Shown: positions 38,165-49,307, numbered from the stretch's first letter. The stretch is DNA of 64,000 bases from Candidatus Paraprochloron terpiosi LD05 (GCA_018141785.1 CP073341.1:682001-746000), one strand, 5' to 3'. Notes: generated by a model not told the origin, from the sequence alone. Made by a program: numbers and translations.

Positions 38165-38959
38165 TTAGTTTTGGAAATAGCAGCGTAATTGTTGGAGAGC
38201 AGGGTGAGTTGAATTAACAGTCAAATTGCTCACGGAAGTCAAAACCCTATGAAAAGGAATTATTTCCATGACGCAATTAGTATAGGCGATCGCCTCCAAA
38301 GAACGAACAAAATCTACAGTCCAAGTATTTTCCTGAACTAGAATTTGCTTACTTTGGAGATAGCTCATAAGTTGTCCTCGGATAATCCCCGGTAAAATAC
38401 CCCCAGCTAAAGAAGGAATCCACCAAGAACCATCCTTATAGCCCCAGAGATTACCCGTACTGGTTTCCAGCCAATTACCATGGCCATCAATTAAAATAGC
38501 CTCCTGAGCACCTAACCGTCCAGCTTCCCTTAGTGCCAACCACGCTCCCAGATAATTACCAGTCTTATAACGGGGTAACTCACGACTAAACAAAAGTCCA
38601 TTAGCAACGAACGCAACAATTCCTTCAGTTTGACGTTCCCTTAAATCTGCTGGTAGAAAACGTCCCAAAATCAATTCCCGTCCATCAGGAAAAATAACCA
38701 TCCGCAGCACGGGAAAAGAAGAAACTAAAACTTCTGCCCCTCGCCTTAACCTGTCCCAGTTCGGCAGTTGCCAGCCAAAAGCCTGTAAACTATCTTTAAG
38801 GCGATGGCAATGAGCCTGCCAATTAGTCAGAGGATAGTCTAAAGACCGATGATAAACTCGCATGGTAGTAAAAGCCGTTGCCCCGTAGAGCAAAGCAGGA
38901 TCGTTAATATCTAATTCGAGAGTATCTTTTTCAATTAACCCACCTTCGTACCATAACAT
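38165..38959 (-). CDS. Aminotransferase class IV (aminodeoxychorismate lyase-like)
   Basis: 264 residues of the fold-type IV PLP family (ilvE/pabC/Dat). YKTGNYLGAWLALREA contains the Lys that binds PLP, and ILIDGHGNWLETSTGNLWG and GGILPGIIRG are the cofactor phosphate loops. The length and short N-terminus (MLWYEGGLIEKDTLELDIND) favour 4-amino-4-deoxychorismate lyase of folate synthesis over a branched-chain aminotransferase, but substrate cannot be decided by eye. No folate gene is adjacent. Confidence 0.85.
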   Translation of the reverse strand: MLWYEGGLIEKDTLELDINDPALLYGATAFTTMRVYHRSLDYPLTNWQAHCHRLKDSLQAFGWQLPNWDRLRRGAEVLVSSFPVLRMVIFPDGRELILGRFLPADLRERQTEGIVAFVANGLLFSRELPRYKTGNYLGAWLALREAGRLGAQEAILIDGHGNWLETSTGNLWGYKDGSWWIPSLAGGILPGIIRGQLMSYLQSKQILVQENTWTVDFVRSLEAIAYTNCVMEIIPFHRVLTSVSNLTVNSTHPALQQLRCYFQN

Positions 38960-39199
38960 AACAAAAAGTTTAGGTTAATAACATATAAGTTCATAAACCC
39001 TCTCTTTTCTCTTTCTCTGCGTCCTCTGCGTCTCTGCGGTTCCATCCTATGTTAACATATGAATTACAGAGGCACCCCTACTCTCTTCTCTTATCTCTGT
39101 AACAAGGCGCACCGCTTTGTGTTATAAATTTTTTTTATAGTCAATACCGCAGATATTCGCTAATCTAGACTTTAACCAACAACCAACAACCAAAAAATC

Positions 39200-40460
<1,261 letters not shown>

Positions 40461-40485
40461 AAAATTTTGCCCAAGTATTGTCATA

Positions 40486-40532
40486 GGTTTGCCTTCAGGC
40501 CCTATGGGTCTGAAGGACCCATAGGGCAAACC
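40486..40532. repeat. Palindromic repeat, family D
   Basis: 47-bp palindrome (GGTTTGCC...GGGCAAACC) in the leader of the first tRNA-Tyr. The otherwise similar leader of the second tRNA-Tyr lacks it, so this site is seen both filled and empty. Confidence 0.85.
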
Positions 40533-40575
40533 GAGTCACAAAGCTGTGTTATGATGAATAATCGTGAAAATAAAT

Positions 40576-40659
40576 GGGTCGATGCCCGAGTTGGTCGAAG
40601 GGAACGGACTGTAAATCCGCTGGCTTAGTCCTACGCTGGTTCAAATCCAGCTCGGCCCA
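40576..40659 (+). tRNA. tRNA-Tyr (GTA), copy 1
   Basis: 84 nt, acceptor GGGTCGA/TCGGCCC, anticodon loop CTGTAAA, long variable arm, T loop TTCAAAT. Differs from copy 2 mainly in the D loop and variable arm. No encoded CCA. Confidence 0.93.
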
Positions 40660-40756
40660 TCTGACCCTTAAACTGCGGAAAATGAATAAAAAAATTTTGT
40701 CAAAAGTATTGTTATAGTGAAAAAACTGTGTTACAATTAATAATTGTGAAACAAAT

Positions 40757-40838
40757 GGGTCGATGCCCGAGTGGTTAATGGGGGCGGACTGTAAATCCGC
40801 TGGCTATGCCTACGCTGGTTCAAATCCAGCTCGGCCCA
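40757..40838 (+). tRNA. tRNA-Tyr (GTA), copy 2
   Basis: 82 nt, same anticodon arm and T arm as copy 1, 97 bp downstream. Followed directly by CCA and the tRNA-Thr start. With copy 1 it forms a tandem duplication including part of the leader. Confidence 0.95.
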
Positions 40839-40841
40839 CCA

Positions 40842-40913
40842 GCCCGTGTAGCTCAGTGGTAGAGCACACCCTTGGTAAGGGTGAGGTCACGAGTTCAATC
40901 CTCGTCACGGGCT
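40842..40913 (+). tRNA. tRNA-Thr (GGT)
   Basis: 72 nt, acceptor GCCCGTG/CACGGGC, anticodon loop CTTGGTA, T loop TTCAATC. Cotranscribed with tRNA-Tyr copy 2. Confidence 0.95.
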
Positions 40914-40940
40914 TATTATTGCAAGTTGGGGTAATTCATT

Positions 40941-42215
40941 TTACCGTTTGGGAAAACCACGGCGTTGGCGGAGAAAATCTGGAAGATCCAAGCCACCTTT
41001 ATTAGCAGGAGCAGGAGAAGGTTTTGGCTTCCTGATGGTTTGGGGTGGTGCCTCTTCGCGGCTCTTGATAGGAGTAACTTTTTTGGCAGAAGCAGGTGGG
41101 GTCATCTCTCCGGTAAAACCAGTAGCAATTACCGTAATTTTGACCTCCCCTTGCATTTTGTCATCAATCACCGCACCAAAAATAATATTAGCATTGGGAT
41201 CCACCACCTCATAGATAGTTTCCGCCGCAATATTTACTTCGTGGAGAGTCAGGTCGCTACCACCAGTGATATTTAAGACAACTCCTTTAGCTCCTTCAAT
41301 AGAAGACTCCAGTAAAGGAGAAGAACTTGCAGCCAGTGCTGCTTCGCGAGCTCGGGATTTCCCCGAACCAATGCCAATCCCCATCATAGCTGAACCAGCA
41401 TCAGCCATAACTGCCCGGACATCGGCAAAATCAACATTAACCAATCCAGGAATAGTAATAATATCGGAAATCCCTTGTACCCCTTGACGCAGAACGTCAT
41501 CGGCAACCCGAAGAGCTTCTTGTACGGGGGTTTCTGGGGAAATGACTTGCAAGAGTTGATTGTTAGGAATGATAATGAGAGTATCCACCCGACCTTGCAG
41601 TTGGGCAATTCCTTCCTCTGCCTGAGTGGTACGGCGGCGTCCCTCGAAAGTAAAAGGACGAGTAACCACACCTACAGTAAGGCAACCCATTTCCTTCGCC
41701 ACTTCGGCGACAATGGGAGATGCTCCCGTGCCAGTGCCCCCACCCATACCAGCAGTGATGAATACTAGATCAGTATTTTCCAAAGCTTGGGCGATTTCAT
41801 CTCGGGATTCTTCCGCTGCTTTCTGTCCGATGGCAGGATTGCCTCCAGCACCAAGTCCTCTAGTTAATTTTTGCCCTAACTGCAACCGTTGAGGAGCTGC
41901 GGAATGGGTCAAGGCTTGAGCATCGGTGTTAATTGCCCAAAATTCAATGCCGCCAATACCGCTTTCGATCATCCGATTGACTGCATTGCACCCTCCTCCA
42001 CCAACGCCAATGACTTTAATTTGGGCTGCGAGACTGGGGACGATATTGACCGGGTGCATTTCTTCCCCTGGTATTCTCTGGGAATCTTGATTTGGCCAGT
42101 CAGATGAACATAAATTAATCTTTTTTAAACTTTTATTGCCATAAATTAATTGTGTCAATAATTCTTGGGTATTTGCGCCTCGATGGGTAATATTTAGTTT
42201 AGTATTGCTTGTCAT
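40941..42215 (-). CDS. ftsZ: Cell division protein FtsZ
   Basis: Tubulin-like GTPase that builds the division ring. The GTP-binding signature GGGTGTG lies in [23 protein letters not shown] and [20 protein letters not shown] are also family hallmarks. The C-terminal peptide [10 protein letters not shown], used to bind partners such as SepF or ZipN/Ftn2, is intact. About 424 residues from ATG at 42215, with the N-terminal extension of roughly 55 residues typical of cyanobacteria. A TTG at 42242 would add nine. Follows ftsQ on the minus strand. Confidence 0.97.
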   Translation of the reverse strand: MTSNTKLNITHRGANTQELLTQLIYGNKSLKKINLCSSDWPNQDSQRIPGEEMHPVNIVPSLAAQIKVIGVGGGGCNAVNRMIESGIGGIEFWAINTDAQALTHSAAPQRLQLGQKLTRGLGAGGNPAIGQKAAEESRDEIAQALENTDLVFITAGMGGGTGTGASPIVAEVAKEMGCLTVGVVTRPFTFEGRRRTTQAEEGIAQLQGRVDTLIIIPNNQLLQVISPETPVQEALRVADDVLRQGVQGISDIITIPGLVNVDFADVRAVMADAGSAMMGIGIGSGKSRAREAALAASSSPLLESSIEGAKGVVLNITGGSDLTLHEVNIAAETIYEVVDPNANIIFGAVIDDKMQGEVKITVIATGFTGEMTPPASAKKVTPIKSREEAPPQTIRKPKPSPAPANKGGLDLPDFLRQRRGFPKR

Positions 42216-42458
42216 TTGGATTGAACCTGAATTAATATACAACTTTAAATTACAGTAAATTATAATTTTAATTATGTCACTAGTATGTCGTTGTTACCAA
42301 TGATACAACCATTATTTATTTTGCTTTTGACAAATATGTTACGCTCTTAGACTAGAAAGAATAAGGATATTTATCAATTTTGGTTTATCCTATCTTCATC
42401 TGGTTTTTGGGATAGTAAATTCGAGCAACAGTAGTAAAATTAGTGTAATAGACGGTGA

Positions 42459-43247
42459 CTATTGAAGTAATTGAATTCCAGGCAATCGCGGATTGGTGAG
42501 GTCGAGATAGTCAATTTGGCTTAGATCTAGCAGCTCTGGTAATTTGACCATTTGGGCGAATACTGCCAATTGTGCCTCCATTTGGGAAATGTCAGCACCT
42601 AAATAGACCTTACCTAATTTTGTCCAGAGAATGAGATTGCTGGGATTTTGCCAGTCTACCTCAAATATCTCCACCGTAGAGCGATGGACGAGCTGATAAA
42701 TTTTGGACCAGGATCGCCTATCTTGCTCTCGGTAGCCTGTCACCTTGAGAGTTGGTAATTGAAAGTTAGGGCTGACTTCGGTATAGAAGCTTTTCGGCAA
42801 TAAAATACCGCTCTGATCTAAAAAACCCAATTCTTCTTGACCAGACAAGGGGTCGGAAGGTTTTGAAGATAAGACTATGGCGATCGGTCGCCGTTCTTTT
42901 ATCTCAATAGTCAGACTTGGAGGGAGTAGTTGACGGGTAACTACGGCTTTAGCTATCGGAGCTGTTGATTCTAGCTGTTGGCGTAATTGTTCCGTTGACA
43001 ATCGCAAGAGAGATTTGGGGTAGGATAAGGGAATTAGTTCCAGAATCCCATCTTTGCTTAAAAGTTCACCTCCTTCTATTTGAATTTGCGCACCAGTATA
43101 AAGGGTCCAGTCCTGCAGGGTAGTGCCCCACATAGAGCAACCTGTTATTCCCGTTACTAGCAGAGTACGCCAAATTTGCATCAGTAATTGGAGTTGTAAT
43201 TTTGACCGCTGATTTTTTTGAGCTTCTGAATGAGTATAAGATGTCAT
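42459..43247 (-). CDS. ftsQ: Cell division protein FtsQ
   Basis: 262 residues. Short cytoplasmic N-terminus, one membrane helix (about 24-44, around LLVTGITGCSMWG), then a POTRA domain beginning IQIEGGELLSKDGILELIPL and a beta domain (PTLKVTGYR). FtsQ links early and late divisome proteins. Start taken at ATG 43247 (MTSYTHSEAQK). An upstream in-frame start at 43268 is possible. 243 bp precede ftsZ, with an AT-rich leader likely holding the ftsZ promoter. Confidence 0.88.
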   Translation of the reverse strand: MTSYTHSEAQKNQRSKLQLQLLMQIWRTLLVTGITGCSMWGTTLQDWTLYTGAQIQIEGGELLSKDGILELIPLSYPKSLLRLSTEQLRQQLESTAPIAKAVVTRQLLPPSLTIEIKERRPIAIVLSSKPSDPLSGQEELGFLDQSGILLPKSFYTEVSPNFQLPTLKVTGYREQDRRSWSKIYQLVHRSTVEIFEVDWQNPSNLILWTKLGKVYLGADISQMEAQLAVFAQMVKLPELLDLSQIDYLDLTNPRLPGIQLLQ

Positions 43248-43728
43248 GGTTCTGCTCAAACCACCCAAAAGAGAGAAAGTTTACTATGTCCGAAGGCAAA
43301 AAACGCTGCCTTGCGGCACGCTTCGCACCCGTCATGGGATGCTTTTTTTTCCAAGCCTGGAAGCTTCCAGGCCGCCACCATATACCCATGTGAGAAATAT
43401 GTCAACTCGCTTCGGCTGTTACTTGAGCTACTCCTGAAGTTACTGAGGCAAGAGAGTTTTATCAAGTTTTCCTTAATAACATAGAGGAGTTATATTTGAT
43501 TAAAGTTGAGGTCAAAAATAATAATAAATTTACTAAACTAAACTTATATAGTTTTAGATAACTTGATTATAGATGATGTTTGTGAAATTCTTACAGAAGA
43601 GTAATAATATCATGCTGTAACTAACATTACAGTGCCGATATCTTGACTATGCTTTAGTTTAACCAAGTTTTTGTCCATCTATTGTTAAGATTGGGACAGT
43701 ACTCTCCCACCATCTTCTAGTTAGATTT
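43248..43728. promoter_or_regulatory. Divergent region between ftsQ and ctpA
   Basis: About 480 bp. A GC-rich patch carries a 16-bp perfect palindrome CCTGGAAGCTTCCAGG (43356-43371). The rest is AT-rich. It should contain the promoters of ftsQ (minus) and ctpA (plus). No protein-coding gene supported. Confidence 0.4.
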
Positions 43729-44997
43729 ATGATTGTTACAAAACCCAGGCTTATTCTTAGTGCCACTGCAGTAATACTCTCTACTGTAGCAGTGACGGGG
43801 GCTGGTATTCATCTTGCCTCCAGTTTAGCTAAATTAGATGACAGTCCGAAAGAGCTAATCGACGAAGTATGGCAAATCATCGATTACCAGTATGTAGATG
43901 CCACTTTCAATCAAGTCGATTGGCAAGCAGTGCGGGAAGACTATCTAGAACGTTCCTATACAGATCCGGAAGAGGTTTACGATGCAATTCGCGAAATGCT
44001 GGAACAGCTCGGGGATCCTTATACCCGCTTTATGGATCCTCAAGAGTTGGAAAATATGAAGATCGATACTTCTGGGGAATTGACCGGGGTGGGAATCCAA
44101 ATTGCCAAAGATGAGGAAACGGATAACCTGATAGTCATTGCCCCCATTGAAGACACTCCAGCGATGAAGGCGGGAATTCTTTCCCAGGATATTATAACCC
44201 ATATTGACGGCCAAAGTACTGAGGGCATTAGTGTTAATGATGCCGTTCAGCTTATTCGCGGCAAGCCGGGGACTGAAGTTATATTAACTATACAGCGGGG
44301 TGAGGCAGAAATAGATTTTCCCATTACGAGGGCGCGGATTGAAATTCATCCGGTACGTGCTCGAACCGAGATGAGTTCCGTTGGTGAAATTGGTTATATT
44401 CGCCTGACGACCTTCAGCGCTCAAGCAAGTCAAGAAATGCGCTCGGCAATTAAGGATTTGGAGAAGCAGGAAGTGCAGGGCTATATCCTGGATTTGCGCT
44501 CTAACCCCGGCGGCTTGCTCTTCGCCAGCATTGAAATTGCCCGCATGTGGATACCGAAAGGAACGATTGTCTCCACGGTAAATCGGTTGGGTACAAAAGA
44601 CCGTCAAAAGGCTAACCGGCGGGCTTTGACTGATAAACCTCTGGTGGTGCTGGTGGATGGCGGTTCTGCTAGCGCTAGCGAGATCCTCTCTGGTGCTCTA
44701 CAAGATAACCAACGGGCATTATTGGTGGGAACTCGTACTTTTGGCAAGGGCTTGGTGCAGTCTGTGCGAAGATTGAGAGATGGTTCCGGTTTGGCTGTTA
44801 CCATCGCCAAATATTTAACCCCTTCCGGGCAGGATATCCATAAGGAGGGAATTGCTCCGGATATAGTCTCTGAATTGACTGAAGAGGAGCGTACCGAATT
44901 GCAGAGGGATCGCACTCAAATAGGTACGGTCAAAGATCCTCAATTTGCTAGAGCTATGGAAGTTCTCACTGAGAAGATTAGGGAAAGAAGAGGTTGA
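43729..44997 (+). CDS. ctpA: Carboxyl-terminal processing protease CtpA
   Basis: S41 peptidase that trims the C-terminus of photosystem II protein D1 in the lumen or periplasm. 422 residues: signal segment (about 8-30), a PDZ domain near 105-190 (GVGIQIAKD..LIRGKPGTEV), and a catalytic domain. VDGGSASASE contains the nucleophile, probably Ser315, and FGKGLVQ the general base Lys340. The 25-residue spacing matches the family. Ends with a basic tail ERRG. Single gene with its own promoter region. Confidence 0.94.
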   Translation: MIVTKPRLILSATAVILSTVAVTGAGIHLASSLAKLDDSPKELIDEVWQIIDYQYVDATFNQVDWQAVREDYLERSYTDPEEVYDAIREMLEQLGDPYTRFMDPQELENMKIDTSGELTGVGIQIAKDEETDNLIVIAPIEDTPAMKAGILSQDIITHIDGQSTEGISVNDAVQLIRGKPGTEVILTIQRGEAEIDFPITRARIEIHPVRARTEMSSVGEIGYIRLTTFSAQASQEMRSAIKDLEKQEVQGYILDLRSNPGGLLFASIEIARMWIPKGTIVSTVNRLGTKDRQKANRRALTDKPLVVLVDGGSASASEILSGALQDNQRALLVGTRTFGKGLVQSVRRLRDGSGLAVTIAKYLTPSGQDIHKEGIAPDIVSELTEEERTELQRDRTQIGTVKDPQFARAMEVLTEKIRERRG

Positions 44998-45020
44998 CAC
45001 ACAGCATTGCTGCGATCGCT

Positions 45021-45046
45021 CCCCCGCCATTAATCAATGCCGGGGG
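45021..45046. repeat. Short palindromic repeat, family A
   Basis: Isolated copy of the 26-bp palindrome between the convergent ends of ctpA and the iron-binding protein gene, next to a HIP1 site. A terminator role is possible because both genes end here. Confidence 0.85.
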
Positions 45047-45057
45047 TTGAAATTTTT

Positions 45058-46110
45058 CTACTTCCAACCAGCCTCGTCCATTATTCTGATGGCTGTGGAG
45101 TTGTTGTTCCCATAGAACGCAACATCAGTGGTATCTTCTTTGAAGGGAAAACCAAAACTGGCGACAACCGGATCCAAGGGAGTTCCCTCAACTACGGGAT
45201 ATTCATTATTCCCCTGAGCAAAGAAAACCTGAGCGTTCGGACTCGCAAGATATTCCAGGAACTTGATAGCCCCTTCTGGATTGGGAGCAGTTTTGACTAA
45301 ACCGCCACCGCTGATATTGATGTGAGTTCCCCGATCTTGTTGGTTGGGAAAGAAAACGCCAATTTTGGCGAAAATCGCCTGTTTTGTGCGGTCTTTGGAT
45401 TTGGCATAGCGAGGGAGATAATAAGTATTGGCGATGGCTATGTCCGCTAAACCCGAGGCTGCTGCTTCAATTTGCGCCCTGTCGTTTCCCTGAGGACGTC
45501 GGGCAAAGTTGGCTACTAAACCGCGACACCACTTCGCTGTTTCCCACCTGCCGTGAACTTCAATCAGGGAAGCAACAAGGGACTGATTGTAGATATTATT
45601 GGAGGAACGGATGGCAATTTTCCCTCTCCACTTAGAATTGGCTAAATCCTCATAGGTGGATAGTTCTGCCGGATTTACCCTATCCTTATTGTACATGATG
45701 ACCCTGGCTCGCTTAGTAAAACCAAACCAGTGATTTTGCTCCAGGCGCAAGTGAGAGGGAATCTTTTCTTTTAGTATTGGTGAATCAACAGGGGCAAAAA
45801 TACCAGCCTGATCAGCTCGCCACAGACGACCTGCATCTACGGTAATGAGTATATCTGCCGGGCTATTGCGACCTTCACTTTTAATCCGTTCGATTAATTC
45901 ATCTGCTTTCCCTTCCACTAGATTCACTTTAATCCCAGTGATACGGGTGAAGTTATCGTATAACTCATTGTCAGTGTTGTAGTGACGGGAGGAATAGAGG
46001 TTGATTTGACCTGTATTGGCTGTGCTGCTTTTTATTTTACCCAGTTGAGTAGCTGCAACTGCGGCTGTAGCTGCACTTGCGCCGACAAATATACGTCGGG
46101 AAATCTTCAT
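45058..46110 (-). CDS. futA: Iron(III) ABC transporter substrate-binding protein (FutA-like)
   Basis: 350 residues. N-terminus MKISRRIFVGASAATAAVAA looks like a twin-arginine export signal. The mature part (INLYSSRHYNTDNELYDNFT, then DILITVDAGRLWRADQAGIF) is characteristic of the FutA/FbpA ferric-binding family, with late tyrosines (NTYYLPRY) that ligate iron. It delivers Fe3+ to a FutBC-type permease, not encoded nearby. Monocistronic and convergent with ctpA. Confidence 0.92.
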   Translation of the reverse strand: MKISRRIFVGASAATAAVAATQLGKIKSSTANTGQINLYSSRHYNTDNELYDNFTRITGIKVNLVEGKADELIERIKSEGRNSPADILITVDAGRLWRADQAGIFAPVDSPILKEKIPSHLRLEQNHWFGFTKRARVIMYNKDRVNPAELSTYEDLANSKWRGKIAIRSSNNIYNQSLVASLIEVHGRWETAKWCRGLVANFARRPQGNDRAQIEAAASGLADIAIANTYYLPRYAKSKDRTKQAIFAKIGVFFPNQQDRGTHINISGGGLVKTAPNPEGAIKFLEYLASPNAQVFFAQGNNEYPVVEGTPLDPVVASFGFPFKEDTTDVAFYGNNNSTAIRIMDEAGWK

Positions 46111-46361
46111 TGTCTGTTTTTGCTTCTTATCTGCATCTGCTATTATAAGACTTTTGATAAAATTTTTGAATAAATTAAATAATTTTCTCTAATCACAAGA
46201 TTTCCCTCTTGTTAGGGATGACCATCATTGGTCTAAACTTTGATTGTGTATACTGGGAGTATAATGAGAATTAATTTCAATTTTTAGCCTTGAGCCTATT
46301 ATCTAAATTATAAGTAATTTTTGTCAATACTTCTGGCAAAAAAAAATTGTAGTACTGAGAA
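46111..46361. other. Intergenic region without a gene
   Basis: AT-rich upstream region of the iron-binding protein gene; no Fur-box could be asserted by eye. Confidence 0.35.
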
Positions 46362-46434
46362 CGGGTGCGGTAGGACTCGAACCTACGACTCGCTGCTTAG
46401 AAGGCAGCTACTCTATCCACTGAGTTACGCACCC
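46362..46434 (-). tRNA. tRNA-Arg (TCT)
   Basis: 73 nt on minus: acceptor GGGTGCG/CGCACCC, D arm ACTC/GAGT, anticodon stem GCTGC/GCAGC with loop CTTCTAA, T arm GTAGG/CCTAC. No encoded CCA. Confidence 0.95.
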
Positions 46435-46497
46435 AGAAACTGCGGGGGATTTAGATTTTACCCTAAATGTTGAAACTATGCAAGGGAGTTTAGGTTT

Positions 46498-47085
46498 TTA
46501 ATGGTCAACTTCTGCCATTTCAATCACCCGATCTTCTATATCTTTCACCAGAAAATTGAGAGGCGATGACCGGCGCACTTTGTATTTCAGGCGTCGAGAC
46601 TGTACCCGCAGTAGCAAGGATTCTAAACATTCCCGATCAAAGCAGACGTGACGTTGGCGATCTTTGCGCCCTAAACTTGCTCCAGAAATAACGTGCAACT
46701 GGGTATTTTTCTTGAGTTGATACCAAAGTCCGTCAGAACCTCTAGTTTGAGTAGCCACTCCTGAAGTAGCTGACATATAGAGGGTATCGATACCGGTTGT
46801 GCCAAGGGTTTGCTCGTAATCATAGTAATAGTGCAGGGGAACTTGGGCTACGGGCAAATCGAGAAGACCTTCGTAAAATTGCTGGGCTATTCCTAGATCA
46901 GACACCATGATGGTATGCACTTTCGGCGCGCTGGTTAGAAACATCCACATGGCAACGGCATAGGCAGCTAAGAGCATTACCATTATGCCCTGGGTGGAAA
47001 AGACACTATCGGTGAGGGCGGGTAGAAACGCCCCTAGATCAAGGGTGAGTGGGAAAAAAGAAGTCAAAATAGCTGTATATCTCAA
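46498..47085 (-). CDS. VOC/glyoxalase-like membrane-anchored protein
   Basis: 195 residues. Hydrophobic N-terminus (about 8-50: ILTSFFPLTLDLGAFLPALT, then VMLLAAYAVAMWMFL) precedes a vicinal-oxygen-chelate type domain: HTIMVSDLGIAQQFYEGLLD, then GASLGRKDRQRHVCFDREC and FLVKDIEDRVIEMAEV. Conserved hypothetical in cyanobacteria. No catalytic assignment can be made. Stands alone between a tRNA and a divergent gene. Confidence 0.7.
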   Translation of the reverse strand: MRYTAILTSFFPLTLDLGAFLPALTDSVFSTQGIMVMLLAAYAVAMWMFLTSAPKVHTIMVSDLGIAQQFYEGLLDLPVAQVPLHYYYDYEQTLGTTGIDTLYMSATSGVATQTRGSDGLWYQLKKNTQLHVISGASLGRKDRQRHVCFDRECLESLLLRVQSRRLKYKVRRSSPLNFLVKDIEDRVIEMAEVDH

Positions 47086-47121
47086 CTAGCCTATTCTAAC
47101 AAAAGGCTGGAAAGTGTCAAC

Positions 47122-47150
47122 GGTTTGCCCTTAGGGTCTGAAGGCAAACC
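47122..47150. repeat. Palindromic repeat, family D (short form)
   Basis: 29-bp version of the family D palindrome, outer arms GGTTTGCC/GGCAAACC kept, centre shortened. Between two divergent genes. Confidence 0.8.
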
Positions 47151-47171
47151 AAGATCCTTAAGTTACCCTCA

Positions 47172-47765
47172 ATGGTGCAAATTCCCCGTTTTCCGGAATC
47201 GAAACATCCCCTGGTCAAATTTTTATTGCACCAGAGCGATCGCTCTTTGTTGAGTTTGTTTCAGCTTTATCCAGAGCAGGGAAAGTATTTCACGGCTATT
47301 TTCTGTCGTTACAGTGCCATTGTCTATACTTTAATTGCCCATGGCACGAAATCGAAAGTCCAAGGGGACTATCTTTTTGCCTTGACTTGGAGAGATATCT
47401 TCTACGAAATGCGAGAACTGCCACTCCCTGATTTGCAAAGTTGGCTGATCGATATGACGGGACTTTATATCCATCATGTAGAATTACCTCCCGTTTCGGC
47501 AATTAACTACAATTTAAAAGCCGCACCACCCCCACTTTGGTGTTATCTGGAGCAAGGTTTGGAGCTAATAGATCCGGTCCTTCGTTTAATAATAGTTATG
47601 TCAGATAATTTCCACTGGAGCGAAACTCGCATTGCAGCACATTTCCAAGCAGAGGGAAAGATGGTTTCCCCGGCAGAAGTAAAACAATTGCTCCTAAAAG
47701 GTCATCAGATGCTAAATAATAGTTTACCACAAGATATTAAGGCGATTTATCTACATGAAAATTAA
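47172..47765 (+). CDS. Conserved hypothetical protein, sigma-factor-like
   Basis: 197 residues. LLSLFQLYPEQGKYFTAIFC followed by RYSAIVYTLI resembles the core-binding region 2 of sigma-70 factors, and the C-terminal HWSETRIAAHFQAEGKMVSP with AEVKQLLLKGHQMLNN could be a helix-turn-helix like region 4. Such proteins are frequent and unstudied in cyanobacteria; regulation is inferred only. Followed by an SDR gene on the opposite strand. Confidence 0.6.
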   Translation: MVQIPRFPESKHPLVKFLLHQSDRSLLSLFQLYPEQGKYFTAIFCRYSAIVYTLIAHGTKSKVQGDYLFALTWRDIFYEMRELPLPDLQSWLIDMTGLYIHHVELPPVSAINYNLKAAPPPLWCYLEQGLELIDPVLRLIIVMSDNFHWSETRIAAHFQAEGKMVSPAEVKQLLLKGHQMLNNSLPQDIKAIYLHEN

Positions 47766-47804
47766 AAAAATAATTTAAGTATAAGATTTAGATAAGCGCT
47801 ATAC

Positions 47805-48500
47805 CTAGGCATTGCCGTAAACTGGGATGGCAGAACCGCTGACATCTTTGGCTGCGGCTGATGCATAAAAACAAATCACTTCTGCTAAAGACTCGGGTTT
47901 GACCCATTTATCAGCATTGTCCCTACCCATTGCTTCCTGGTTGCTGGGGGTATCGATAATGCTGGGGAGGACCACATTAGCGGTAATATCCATATCGACG
48001 GTTTCGGCTGCTATCACCTTGGTGAGGGCTACTACCCCTGCTTTAGCCGCCGAGTAAGCTGCCAGTTGTGCTCCTGGTTCTACTGCCCCTCTGGAGGCTA
48101 CGGTTACTATTCTCCCATATCCTCGCTGACGCATTTTTCTCAAACTGTGCTTACAGACGAGGAAAGTAGTATAGAGGTTTAAATTAAAAGATTCTTGCCA
48201 GTCTTGGAAACTAAGTTCATGGGTTCTTCCCATACTAAAACCGCCGACTAAATGAATTAATATATCTACTCGTCCTAGGTCATTGATTAATTTTTCTACT
48301 GCGGACTCTACCATTAAGTCCACTTTGACAAAGCGGATACGAGAGAAATCAGCAGCGGAGAGTTTTTCTTTGAGTCTTTGGAGGTTGTTTTCGCTGCAAT
48401 AGGGAATTGTTACCATTGCACCGCGACCTAAAACCGCTGGTGTTACACCCAGTCCGAGTCCCCCTGTACCACCTGTGAGTAAAACTTGTTTTCCTTTCAT
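47805..48500 (-). CDS. Short-chain dehydrogenase/reductase
   Basis: 231 residues, Rossmann-fold NAD(P)-dependent oxidoreductase. TGGTGGLGLG near residue 9 binds the cofactor. HLVGGFSMG replaces the usual NNAG. The catalytic Ser lies in VTVASRGAV and YSAAKAG supplies Tyr and Lys. The C-terminal NVVLPSIIDTPSNQEAMG is typical. Substrate unknown. Convergent with the preceding gene. Confidence 0.88.
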   Translation of the reverse strand: MKGKQVLLTGGTGGLGLGVTPAVLGRGAMVTIPYCSENNLQRLKEKLSAADFSRIRFVKVDLMVESAVEKLINDLGRVDILIHLVGGFSMGRTHELSFQDWQESFNLNLYTTFLVCKHSLRKMRQRGYGRIVTVASRGAVEPGAQLAAYSAAKAGVVALTKVIAAETVDMDITANVVLPSIIDTPSNQEAMGRDNADKWVKPESLAEVICFYASAAAKDVSGSAIPVYGNA

Positions 48501-48916
48501 TATTTTTTAGTATATATGTTAATTTCCAACAATGACCGAAAATGGTTGTCAAAAAAATTGTCCACTTCTCTACCCTATATCCATATTATATGTTATAGAC
48601 TATTTTCAGGTCAACTTTTGTAACAATATTTAATGTTTCTGGTCTTAACTCGTCTAAAAACTACTATAATTAGGTAATTTCGTCTGGCGAGCACCTATAC
48701 TGTCCATTTTTCATTCTACTTCCTTATTATACAAGCTTTGGTGGGTAAAATACATGTTAATTTAAAACAAAGATATAAATCGCTTTTTCTGAACTTAGAT
48801 AAAATTGCTGTACTGTCCATTTTTCGTTCTACTTTCTGAACCCCAAAATCCTCAAAAAATCTGTATTCATCTGCGTTTATCAGCGTGCATCTGCGGTTAA
48901 CAAAACATTAAATTTG
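48501..48916. other. Intergenic region without a gene
   Basis: AT-rich. A CTGTCCATTTTTC(A/G)TTCTACTT motif occurs twice (about 48700 and 48812). No ORF supported. Confidence 0.35.
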
Positions 48917-49194
48917 TCAAACTTTTTCATCGAACGCTCCCGCACGTTCCCGGGTATACTCCTGCTCGATAGGAGCGCGTTCATTACTGGATAGCTTAAC
49001 TCCCAGTTGCTCCGAATCAAATAACCGACCGATCGCCCCCACATACTCCCCGACTTCCTGGAACATTATCCCCATCCACCTTCAACCCTTCCAAACTGCG
49101 CTCGCGTAGCGGAGCCTTGCTCTCGCTCTCCACTACTGGTGTTCCAGCAGCCATAGCTTCCAAGATCTTATTCTTAATACCAAAACCGACCGAA
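48917..49194 (-). pseudogene. Glycosyltransferase (GT4-type) C-terminal remnant
   Basis: GFGIKNKILEAMAAGTPVV is the conserved nucleotide-sugar-binding stretch of GT4 glycosyltransferases, then SLEGLKVDGDNV, a frameshift, and AIGRLFDSEQLGVKLSSNER with IEQEYTRERA in another frame. A repeat (AAGGCTCCGCTACGCGAGCG) is inserted after PVV. The N-terminal two thirds are absent. A dead fragment, possibly left from a polysaccharide cluster. Confidence 0.7.
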
Positions 49195-49307
49195 CCGTTC
49201 TCTAGTAGGTACTATACCTTGCCTAGCTGTTGTGGGAGGGGAAAAAACAACTAATTCTGCCACCTGGTGGCGCAATGCTCCGATCCCGTCACTTTTTTAT
49301 ACCCCAT

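Noticed and set aside
45021..45046. Family A palindrome as a dedicated transcription terminator
   Set aside because: The same palindrome is found inside introns and lacks a T-run; a repeat element is the simpler reading, though it may act as a terminator by chance.
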